The translations under genes and the position numbers were made by a program. The notes below the pieces were generated by a model. It did no database searches, was not told the DNA's origin, and saw nothing but the letters and a program-made list of their open reading frames with translations. This document shows positions 6,343 through 12,787 of a DNA stretch of 12,787 nt, piece after piece. Position 1 is the stretch's first letter. Every line of letters starts with the position of its first letter. The stretch is from UBA685 sp002299005 (GTDB lineage Bacteria; Pseudomonadota; Alphaproteobacteria; Puniceispirillales; Puniceispirillaceae), in contig CAXAAH010000042.1 in the NCBI GenBank assembly GCA_963966775.1, forward strand, positions 1-12,787, given 5' to 3'.

Positions 6343-7838
6343 AAACACTGATTTTTACCCTTGATTCAGAGGCAAAAACCTCTTTGCAGATGCAGATTCG
6401 GCAGATCTTTGTCGAGGCTATTTTAAAGCGCATTTTGCTGCCGGGAGATAAATTGCCGTCCTCACGCGCGCTTGCCAGCCAGCTATCCGTATCGCGGAAT
6501 ACTGTGAATTTGGCTTATCAAGCTTTGATGGATAATGAATATATCGAAGCGCGCCCGCGGTCAGGCTATGTGGTTAGCGCCTCTGCCCCTGTTGGCAGGC
6601 TAGAGACTGCGCGCGCTGGGCAAAGCGGTGAGGCAGGGGATGATAGCGCTTATGCGAATCATGATGTGGTGAATTGGCAGGATAAGCTGATTGCCCCGCT
6701 TGGCGAGGTGCGGCTGGTGAAAAAGCCGCTTAATTGGCGCGAATATGAATATCCTTTTATTTATGGTCAGACAGACAGCACCTTATTTGCGCATTCCCAA
6801 TGGCGCGATTGTTCCCGCCAAGCGCTTGGCTTGCGTGATTTTGGTAATACGGTCGGGGATTTTGGGTTTAATGATGACCCGATGTTGCTCAATTATATCT
6901 GTTCGCGCTCATTGCCACGGCGCGGCATTCAGGTGGTGCAGGAACAATTGCTGGTCACTTTGGGCGCGCAAAATGCGCTTTATCTGGTGGCACAATTATT
7001 AATTGACGAGACCAAGACAGTGGTCATTGAAGACCCGTCTTATCCAGATTTGCGCGATATTGTGGCGCGTCGCACAGATAAGATTCGCACATTGCCTGTT
7101 GATGATGAGGGCATGGTGCTTGATGAGGCGGTGTTATCAGAGGCAGATATTGTGTGCATTACCCCCTCGCATCAATGCCCGACCACCACGACTATGTCTT
7201 TGCAACGTCGTCGTGATTTGTTGGCGCTGGCAAGTAAATATGACTTTATCATTGTCGAAGATGATTATGAATTTGAGATGAATTTCATCGAAAAACCATC
7301 TCCTGCGCTCAAGTCTCTTGATAAGACAGGGCATGTTATTTATGTGGGCAGCCTGTCTAAATCTCTTTTCCCGGGCCTTCGTCTTGGGTATTTGGTCGCC
7401 TCGCAAAGGCTGATTGAACAGGCGCGCAATTTGCGGCATTTGATTTTGCGCCATCCCCCCGGTCATACACAGCGCACAGCGGCTTATTTTTTGGCGCTTG
7501 GTCATTATGAAGCGCAATTGCGCCGCCTGCGTCGTCATCTAGAAGTGCGCAGAGACGTGCTGCAACAGGCCTTGGATAAAGAAGATCTGTTTGAACAAAC
7601 AGCCGCGCATTTTGGGGGTACAAGCTTTTGGATCAAAGGCCCTGATTGGCTTGATTCGCGCGAATTGGCGGCAAGGGCGGCAGAGCAGGGGATTTTGATT
7701 GAGGCAGGAGATGTCTTCTTTGCCCCAAAAGACCCGCCTTTGAATTATTTCCGCATCGCCTATAGCTCTATCGCCTCTGAGAAAATTCCAGAAGGGATCG
7801 CAAAATTAGCCCGCATCTTGCATAAGATGGCACCTTAA
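6336..7838 (+). CDS. tauR: MocR-family PLP-binding transcription regulator, probable TauR
   Basis: A 500-residue cytoplasmic DNA-binding protein with two parts. Residues about 12-82 are a GntR-type winged helix (ILLPGDKLPSSRALASQLSV, SRNTVNLAYQALMDNEYIEA, RPRSGYVV). After a linker, residues about 130-500 are an aminotransferase class I fold with PLP-site features: the IEDPSYPDLRD stretch (231-241), VCITPSHQ (273-280), IVEDDYEFEMNF with D309/D310 and Y311, and the Schiff-base lysine K342 in SLSKSLFPGLRLGY. This is the MocR/TauR/GabR/PdxR architecture, where PLP and the amine ligand are sensed and enzymatic activity is usually lost. Divergence from the aminotransferase gene and the presence of a taurine importer and pta favour TauR, which activates tpa in Rhodobacter capsulatus. 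The ATG at 6336 has TAGGTGG just upstream. GabR- or PdxR-like function cannot be excluded from sequence alone. Confidence 0.85.
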   Translation: MLETLIFTLDSEAKTSLQMQIRQIFVEAILKRILLPGDKLPSSRALASQLSVSRNTVNLAYQALMDNEYIEARPRSGYVVSASAPVGRLETARAGQSGEAGDDSAYANHDVVNWQDKLIAPLGEVRLVKKPLNWREYEYPFIYGQTDSTLFAHSQWRDCSRQALGLRDFGNTVGDFGFNDDPMLLNYICSRSLPRRGIQVVQEQLLVTLGAQNALYLVAQLLIDETKTVVIEDPSYPDLRDIVARRTDKIRTLPVDDEGMVLDEAVLSEADIVCITPSHQCPTTTTMSLQRRRDLLALASKYDFIIVEDDYEFEMNFIEKPSPALKSLDKTGHVIYVGSLSKSLFPGLRLGYLVASQRLIEQARNLRHLILRHPPGHTQRTAAYFLALGHYEAQLRRLRRHLEVRRDVLQQALDKEDLFEQTAAHFGGTSFWIKGPDWLDSRELAARAAEQGILIEAGDVFFAPKDPPLNYFRIAYSSIASEKIPEGIAKLARILHKMAP

Positions 7839-7972
7839 CCAAAAATGGGGGAGCCAAAAAATCGGGGATGTGCGATTGGCGATAAGAGGGGCGGTGTTAA
7901 AACTGGTGCTATTTTGATTGTCAACTGGCACTCTTCATTTGCCCTTTATAATGGAACATTGTAGTTGTAAGG
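7839..7972 (+). promoter_or_regulatory. Control region and promoter of pta-soeABC
   Basis: This gap of 134 bases contains direct repeats ACTGGTGCT (7902-7910) and ACTGGCACT (7924-7932), 22 bases apart, and a perfect -10 TATAAT (7947-7952). The second repeat sits exactly where the -35 would be (ACTGGC, 17-base spacer), so the promoter lacks a consensus -35 and looks activator-dependent. ACTGGTGC is shared exactly with 6182-6189 in the tpa/tauR region. Transcription would start near 7959, leaving only about 14 bases of leader. I see no clear terminator for the regulator gene here. Confidence 0.6.
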
Positions 7973-8989
7973 ATGTCTTTATTGGGCGTCTTTATTCGTG
8001 GGGCGAATTATAAGGTCTGGGGGGCTTTTATTATCTTACCGTCGTCTTTTCTTACCAATGATGCCGCGACCTGTCCGAAATGGTTGCTAGAGCTTGCGTC
8101 TGTGTCTGATCCTGTGCCAATGGCATTTGTGCGGGCAACAGGGGTGGCAGTGCTTGAATCGGCTGTGCAATCTTTTGAGGCGGGCCTTGCCCTGCCGCAT
8201 CTTGTCGGTGAAGCAGATGAGATAGCGCGCCTTGCAAATGAGGCTGGCCTGTCTCTTGAGGGCTGTATCATCCATGATACCAGCGGTGAGCAAGACGCCA
8301 TTCAAAAATCAATCGCGCTTGCGCAAGACGGTGTGGTGCAAGGCTTTGTTAAGGGCCAGCTTCATACAGATGTCTTTATGGGCGGTCTTGTGGCGCGTGA
8401 TGCGGGCATGCGCACCGACCAGCGGATGGTGCATGTTTTTGCGATGTTCCCCCCTGATGGTGGCACGCCTTTGATGATTAGTGACGGGGCGGTGAATGTC
8501 GCGCCAAATGTAGATACAAGAGTGGCGGCGGCTTTGAATGTCGCGCATCTTTGCCGGGCCCTTGAAATTGAACGCCCCAAGATTGCGGTGTTATCAGCGA
8601 CAGAATCACAGATTGCTTCTGTGCCATCTTCGCTTGAGGCGGCAGAGGTTGCGAAAGCTTGTGCGTCTGTCGATGATGGCGCTGATTATGAAGGCCCTTT
8701 ATCGCTTGATTTGGCGATAGCCCCTTTGGCGGTTGAACAAAAAGGGATGAGCGGATCAGCGGTCGCAGGGGCGGCAAACGGTCTTATCATGCCTGATATT
8801 GTATCGGGCAATGTGTTATTTAAATCGCTTGTATGGTTTGGCGGCGGGGCGGCCGCTGGTTTGGTGATGGGCGCGCGCTTGCCGATTATCTTAACCAGCC
8901 GCTCAGACCCGGCCCCTGCTAGATTGGCATCGATTGCGCTTGGGGCGATTATCCAAAATGCAAAGCTTGTCCAAAACGCAAAAAAGTAA
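7973..8989 (+). CDS. pta: Phosphate acetyltransferase (Pta/Ptb family)
   Basis: Cytoplasmic enzyme that converts acetyl phosphate plus CoA to acetyl-CoA plus phosphate; in sulfonate catabolism it takes the acetyl phosphate made by Xsc. The single PTA_PTB domain spans about residues 35-325: KGQLHTD (127-133), LMISDGAVNVAP (167-178), IERPKIAVLSATES (199-212), GPLSLDLAI (241-249), PDIVSGN (274-280) and the active-site LTSRSDP (307-313). It is the short, xsc-linked kind, not the 700-residue E. coli Pta. The first 33 residues (hydrophobic, ending near NDAAT) are not part of the usual domain. The ATG at 7973 is preceded by AAGG with no spacer, a poor ribosome site, so the true start may be later (the domain needs about residue 34) or translation may be nearly leaderless. 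soeA follows after 33 bases, indicating one transcript. Phosphate butyryltransferase is the family alternative. Confidence 0.85.
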   Translation: MSLLGVFIRGANYKVWGAFIILPSSFLTNDAATCPKWLLELASVSDPVPMAFVRATGVAVLESAVQSFEAGLALPHLVGEADEIARLANEAGLSLEGCIIHDTSGEQDAIQKSIALAQDGVVQGFVKGQLHTDVFMGGLVARDAGMRTDQRMVHVFAMFPPDGGTPLMISDGAVNVAPNVDTRVAAALNVAHLCRALEIERPKIAVLSATESQIASVPSSLEAAEVAKACASVDDGADYEGPLSLDLAIAPLAVEQKGMSGSAVAGAANGLIMPDIVSGNVLFKSLVWFGGGAAAGLVMGARLPIILTSRSDPAPARLASIALGAIIQNAKLVQNAKK

Positions 8990-9022
8990 AATGTATAAAG
9001 TTAACCATGAAGGTCAAAGATC

Positions 9023-11890
9023 ATGAAACAGCCACAAATTGATACCTCCCCAAAAGTGGGTGATGAGGTTCATAAGACGACTTGTTATATGTGCGCGTGC
9101 CGGTGCGGCATCAATGTGCATATGCGTGATGGCGAAGTGCGCTATATCGAAGGCAATCGTGACCATCCTGTCAATCAAGGCGTGCTTTGTGCCAAAGGCT
9201 CGGCGGGGATTATGCAGCATTATTCACCTGCACGCCTGACCACGCCTTTGCGCCGTGTGGGGCCGCGTGGGTCTGGTGAATTTGAGGCGATTAGCTGGGA
9301 AGAGGCGTTGAGCGAAGTTGCCACAGACATGGCAGAGATCAGAGCCAATGATCCGCGCAAGCTGGCGTTTTTTACAGGGCGTGATCAATCACAAGCGCTC
9401 ACAGGCTGGTGGGCAACACAATTTGGGACGCCTAATTTTGCCGCGCATGGTGGCTTTTGTTCGGTCAATATGGCCGCCGGCGGTATTTATACGCTTGGCG
9501 GCGCTTTTTGGGAATTTGGTTCAGCTGATTGGGAGCGCACAGAATGTTATGTGCTGTTCGGTGTCGCTGAGGATCATGATTCAAACCCGATTAAGATGGG
9601 TCTTGGCAAGCTGAAAAAGCGCGGCGTCAAGGTGCTATCTGTGAACCCTGTGCAGACAGGCTATGCGGCGGTATCTGATGATTGGTATGGCATCACCCCT
9701 GGCATGGATGGCTTGTTTATCTTGTCGGTGATAAGAGAGCTGATGATGGCGGGCAAGGTCGATATTGACTATCTGACACGCTATACAAATTCGCCTTATC
9801 TTGTGATTCAAAATGAAGGGGCGGCTGACCATGGGCTGTTCTGGCGTGATGGGGATGGCAAGACGCAAATCATTGACCGCGCGACAGGCAAGCCTGTGCC
9901 GTCCGATACAAAGAACGTCTCGCCTGACCTAATCAAGGATGTTGATTTGGGCAAATCTGGCAAGGCAGTGTCTGTCTTTAAGCTGATGAGTGAGGCGTAT
10001 CTGAAAGATGAATATGCGCCTGAAGCTGTCGCAGATAAGGTCGGGATTTCAGCGCCGCGTATTCGCGCTTTTGCCGCCACATTGGCAGAGGCGGCGTTTG
10101 AAAAAGAAGTGGTGATTGACCAGCCTTGGACGGATTGGAAAGGCACGCGCCATGATAAGATGATTGGCCGTCCTGTTGCGATGCATGCGATGCGTGGTAT
10201 TTCAGCGCACTCAAACGGCTTCCAGACTTGCCGCGCGCTTCATGTGCTGCAATTGCTTTTGGGCTCTGTTGAGGTGCCAGGTGGTTTCCGCTTTAAGCCG
10301 CCTTATCCAAAGCCAGCTGAGATTCATCCAAAGCCAGCAGGCAGACTTGATCAGGTGGCACCAAATACACCGCTAAAGGGCGCGCCTCTTGGCTATGTGA
10401 TGGGGCCGGAAGATTTGATTATCGATGATGCGGGCAATCCGCTTCGCATTGATAAGGCCTATTCATGGGATGCGCCCCTATCCGCGCATGGTCTGATGCA
10501 TATGGTGATATCAAACGCCTATGCAGGTGACCCTTATCCGGTTGATATGCTGTTTATGTATATGGCGAATATGGCGTGGAATTCTTCGATGAATACCTCT
10601 GGCATGATCGATATGCTGACAGGCAAGAATGATGATGGCAGCTATAAGATTCCAAAGATTGTCTATTCAGATGCCTATGCCTCTGAGATGGTTGATTATG
10701 CAGATATTATTCTGCCAGATACGACTTATCTTGAGCGTCATGATTGTATCTCGCTTCTTGATCGTCCGATTTGTGAGCCTGATGCAGTGGCAGATGCGAT
10801 TCGCTGGCCTGTCTGCCCACCAGACAGAGACGTCAGAGGCTTTCAGTCTGTGATTTTGGATCTAGGCGCGCGCCTTGGCCTGCCTGGTATGGTGAACGAG
10901 GATGGCTCTGCTAAATTTAAAGATTATGGTGATTATATCGCCAATCATGAAAGAAAGCCGGGCATTGGGCCGCTTGCTGGTTTCCGTGGCAAGGATGGCA
11001 AGGCAGCTGGGCGCGGTGAGCCGAATGAAAATCAGGTTGATGCCTATGTCAAGAATGGCGGCTTTTGGCACCAGGATCTGCCTGAAGAAGCGCGCTTTTT
11101 TAAGCATGCGAATGTCGCCTATCAGGAATTTGCCGTTGAGATGGGCTTTTATGACAGCCCACAGCCTTATGATTTCCAAATTTATTCAGAGGTGCTGCAG
11201 AAGTTTAAGCTAGCCGCGCAAGGGCATGGCGACCATGTGCCGCCGCAACATTTGCGTGCCCAGCTTGAAGAATGCTTTACGCCTTTGCCAAGCTGGTATG
11301 CACCGTTTGAAGGCGCGCTGGTAAAGGAAGGTGAATATCCTGTCTTTGCGCTGACACAGCGTCCGATGGCGATGTATCATTCATGGGGCTCACAGAATGC
11401 GTGGCTTCGTCAAATTCATGGCTATAACCCGTTATTTATCTCGCAAGAATTGGCAGATAAGCATGATTTGGCTGAGAATGATTGGGCAGAGGTCACATCA
11501 CATCACGGCACGATCACGGTGCCTGTGGTGGTGATGCAGGGCGTCAATAAAGACACGGTCTGGACATGGAATGCGATCGGTAAAAAGAAAGGCGCGTGGC
11601 GTCTATCTGACGATGCGCCTGAATCAAATAAGGGGTTCTTGCTGAACCATTTGATCCATGAATTATTGCCGCCAAAAGGCGATGGTTTGCGCTGGTCAAA
11701 TTCTGACCCGATTACGGGGCAAGCCGCTTGGTATGATTTGAAGGTGGCGATTGCCAAAGCAAGCCCGCCTGCCAATTTGGCGAGCCTGCCACAATTTGAG
11801 CGCCCGGCTGATTTGCCAAATATGCCAGAGAAAGAACAAACAGTCCGTTATGGTTTGAAATGGACAAATGCCGCGAGGGATAAATCATGA
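9023..11890 (+). CDS. soeA: Sulfite dehydrogenase (quinone) molybdopterin subunit
   Basis: Catalytic subunit of a DMSO reductase-superfamily complex, here called SoeA: oxidation of sulfite to sulfate with electrons passed to SoeB, SoeC and the quinone pool. The 955-residue protein starts with a [4Fe-4S] site C21-x2-C24-x3-C28-x27-C56 (CYMCACRC...GVLCAKG, with an extra C26), followed by molybdopterin domains (ISWEEALSEVATDMAEI 90-106, GRDQSQALTGWWATQFG 119-135). C146 in HGGFCSVNM is the likely molybdenum ligand, as in the polysulfide/thiosulfate reductase branch. The C-terminal dinucleotide-binding domain includes FALTQRPMAMYHSWGSQNAWLRQI. There is no Tat signal, so the enzyme faces the cytoplasm, as in Allochromatium SoeABC and unlike PsrA/PhsA. 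It overlaps soeB by 4 bases (ATGA). A likely ribosome site AAGG lies at 9010-9013. Sulfite as substrate is inferred from subunit make-up, missing Tat signal and sulfonate neighbours. Confidence 0.82.
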   Translation: MKQPQIDTSPKVGDEVHKTTCYMCACRCGINVHMRDGEVRYIEGNRDHPVNQGVLCAKGSAGIMQHYSPARLTTPLRRVGPRGSGEFEAISWEEALSEVATDMAEIRANDPRKLAFFTGRDQSQALTGWWATQFGTPNFAAHGGFCSVNMAAGGIYTLGGAFWEFGSADWERTECYVLFGVAEDHDSNPIKMGLGKLKKRGVKVLSVNPVQTGYAAVSDDWYGITPGMDGLFILSVIRELMMAGKVDIDYLTRYTNSPYLVIQNEGAADHGLFWRDGDGKTQIIDRATGKPVPSDTKNVSPDLIKDVDLGKSGKAVSVFKLMSEAYLKDEYAPEAVADKVGISAPRIRAFAATLAEAAFEKEVVIDQPWTDWKGTRHDKMIGRPVAMHAMRGISAHSNGFQTCRALHVLQLLLGSVEVPGGFRFKPPYPKPAEIHPKPAGRLDQVAPNTPLKGAPLGYVMGPEDLIIDDAGNPLRIDKAYSWDAPLSAHGLMHMVISNAYAGDPYPVDMLFMYMANMAWNSSMNTSGMIDMLTGKNDDGSYKIPKIVYSDAYASEMVDYADIILPDTTYLERHDCISLLDRPICEPDAVADAIRWPVCPPDRDVRGFQSVILDLGARLGLPGMVNEDGSAKFKDYGDYIANHERKPGIGPLAGFRGKDGKAAGRGEPNENQVDAYVKNGGFWHQDLPEEARFFKHANVAYQEFAVEMGFYDSPQPYDFQIYSEVLQKFKLAAQGHGDHVPPQHLRAQLEECFTPLPSWYAPFEGALVKEGEYPVFALTQRPMAMYHSWGSQNAWLRQIHGYNPLFISQELADKHDLAENDWAEVTSHHGTITVPVVVMQGVNKDTVWTWNAIGKKKGAWRLSDDAPESNKGFLLNHLIHELLPPKGDGLRWSNSDPITGQAAWYDLKVAIAKASPPANLASLPQFERPADLPNMPEKEQTVRYGLKWTNAARDKS

Positions 11891-12699
11891 CTTCATTACC
11901 TGAACCACAAGCGATAAAGCTTGGCTTGGTGATCGACCTTGATATTTGCGTTGGTTGTCATGCGTGTGTTGTGAATTGTAAAGAGTGGAACACGTCTGGC
12001 TATGGCGCGCCTTTGTCTGATGAAGATGCCTATGGGGCGGCACCATCTGGGTCTTGGCTAAACCGTGTGCATTCTTATGAGGTGACACCAGAGGTAGCAC
12101 CAGAGGGAAAATCAGAGGCACAAAAAGCTGGGCCGGCTATTTCGCGTACAGTGCATTTTCCGAAATCATGCTTGCATTGCGAAGAGGCTCCTTGTGTGAC
12201 GGTCTGCCCAACAGGCGCCTCTTATAAGCGTGCTGAAGATGGCATTGTGCTGGTCAATGAAGATTGGTGCATCGGGTGCGGCCTGTGTGCGTGGTCTTGC
12301 CCTTATGGTGCCAGAGAGATGGACCCGGCAGAGCAGGTGATGAAGAAATGCACCCTTTGTGTTGACCGTATCTATAATGATAATTTGCCCGAAGAAGACA
12401 GAGAGCCTGCTTGTGTGCGCACATGCCCAACGAATGCACGTCACTTTGGTGATTTGGGCGATCCGAACTCTGAGGTATCTTTGCTGGTGGCGGCGCGAGG
12501 CGGTATGGATTTGATGCCAGAACAAGGCACAAAGCCTGTGAACCAATATCTGCCACCACGCGAGCGTCGTATCGAAGATGATGCCTCTGCCTCATTGGTG
12601 GCAATGGCACAAGCCGCAGAGCCAACAGGTTTTTGGAAATGGGTGGATGGCACCCTTGATAAGATTTCAGGCACTAACAAGTCATCAGGAGCTGCCTAA
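11887..12699 (+). CDS. soeB: Sulfite dehydrogenase iron-sulfur subunit (four [4Fe-4S])
   Basis: Electron-transfer subunit between SoeA and the membrane anchor, of the DmsB/PsrB/NrfC ferredoxin type. All 16 cluster ligands are present in four groups: C21, C24, C27, C31 (CVGCHACVVNC); C95, C98, C103, C107 (CLHCEEAPCVTVC); C128, C131, C134, C138 (CIGCGLCAWSC); and C155, C158, C176, C180 (CTLC...ACVRTC). The linker between the first two groups (32-94) is fairly long, and the C-terminal tail (about 215-270) is not part of the cluster domain. There is no signal peptide, consistent with a cytoplasmic complex. The ATG overlaps the soeA stop as ATGA, and the stop overlaps the soeC start as TAATG, so the three subunits are translationally coupled. 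GAGGGA lies about 7 bases before the ATG. Confidence 0.88.
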   Translation: MTSLPEPQAIKLGLVIDLDICVGCHACVVNCKEWNTSGYGAPLSDEDAYGAAPSGSWLNRVHSYEVTPEVAPEGKSEAQKAGPAISRTVHFPKSCLHCEEAPCVTVCPTGASYKRAEDGIVLVNEDWCIGCGLCAWSCPYGAREMDPAEQVMKKCTLCVDRIYNDNLPEEDREPACVRTCPTNARHFGDLGDPNSEVSLLVAARGGMDLMPEQGTKPVNQYLPPRERRIEDDASASLVAMAQAAEPTGFWKWVDGTLDKISGTNKSSGAA

Positions 12700-12787
12700 T
12701 GCGTCCCGCTTTTTCGATTATCTTTTTCACCGTGATGTCTGGCTTTGGTTTTGGCCTTGCGGCGCTTGTCTCTCTTGGCCTGATTGA
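12699..12787 (+). CDS. soeC: Sulfite dehydrogenase membrane anchor, first 29 codons (cut by window edge)
   Basis: The ATG at 12699-12701 overlaps the soeB stop (TAATG) and opens a frame that runs off the right edge. The start MRPAFSIIFFTVMSGFGFGL is a hydrophobic first membrane span typical of DmsC-family anchors, which carry or contact the quinone site. A ribosome site CAGGAG lies at 12685-12690 within the end of soeB. Only the N-terminus is seen, so DmsC type rather than NrfD type is a judgement from this short stretch and the operon. Confidence 0.75.
   Translation, partial: MRPAFSIIFFTVMSGFGFGLAALVSLGLI

Noticed and set aside
7860..7877. AATCG/CGATT inverted repeat as a terminator of the regulator gene
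   Set aside because: Only a 5-bp stem and no following T-run.
7951..8013. 20-codon ORF beginning MEHCSCKDVF and overlapping the pta start
   Set aside because: Its ATG overlaps the TATAAT -10 box, so it would lie upstream of the expected transcription start.
8008..8305. Overlapping minus-strand frames of 60-100 codons opposite pta
   Set aside because: Compositional mirror frames of a well-supported coding gene; no ribosome site or recognisable protein.
12166..12680. Long minus-strand frames of 79-126 codons opposite soeB
   Set aside because: They mirror the cysteine-rich soeB frame; the plus-strand product carries all 16 cluster ligands.
1..12787. CRISPR arrays, tRNA or rRNA genes, insertion sequences, phage genes
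   Set aside because: No spaced repeat array, no transposase or integrase frame, and no RNA gene pattern recognised on either strand.

Overview
The window reads as a chromosomal piece of a mid-GC marine-type alphaproteobacterium. The SAR116 or Roseobacter-like guess rests on gene content and style and is inference; no rRNA or other phylogenetic marker is present. Almost everything from about 0.7 kb to the right edge fits one theme: import of taurine or a close relative (hypotaurine, other C2 omega-amino sulfonates or sulfinates), removal of its amino group, use of its carbon, and oxidation of the released sulfite.

Layout. 1-565 (minus) is the N-terminal part of an FAD-dependent monooxygenase-like gene cut by the left edge; it is separated from the rest by a terminator and has no evident link to the theme. 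723-4515 (minus) is a NitT/TauT-type ABC importer in the order tauA (binding protein), tauB (ATPase), tauC (permease), with a strong hairpin between tauA and tauB and another after tauC. 4712-6025 (minus) is a class III omega-amino acid:pyruvate aminotransferase (tpa-like). 6026-6335 is a divergent control region. 6336-7838 (plus) is a MocR-type (GntR plus aminotransferase fold) regulator, probably TauR. 7839-7972 is a second control region with a good -10 box. 7973-12787 (plus) is a tightly packed run: pta (phosphate acetyltransferase), soeA (molybdopterin subunit), soeB (16-Cys ferredoxin subunit) and the first 29 codons of soeC (membrane anchor).

How it works together (inference from known pathways): TauABC imports taurine; the aminotransferase moves its amino group to pyruvate, giving alanine and sulfoacetaldehyde; sulfoacetaldehyde acetyltransferase (Xsc) would make acetyl phosphate and sulfite; Pta converts acetyl phosphate to acetyl-CoA; SoeABC oxidises sulfite on the cytoplasmic side and passes electrons to quinone. 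Xsc itself is absent from the window, although it usually sits beside tpa or pta.

Most interesting points: the missing xsc; a permease with a roughly 270-residue inserted domain bracketed by a lone pair of non-membrane cysteines; CTGG-core direct repeats with identical 22-bp phasing in front of both tpa and pta, suggesting shared TauR control; sulfite oxidation genes wired directly behind pta; and a possible 35-codon upstream ORF overlapping the regulator start.
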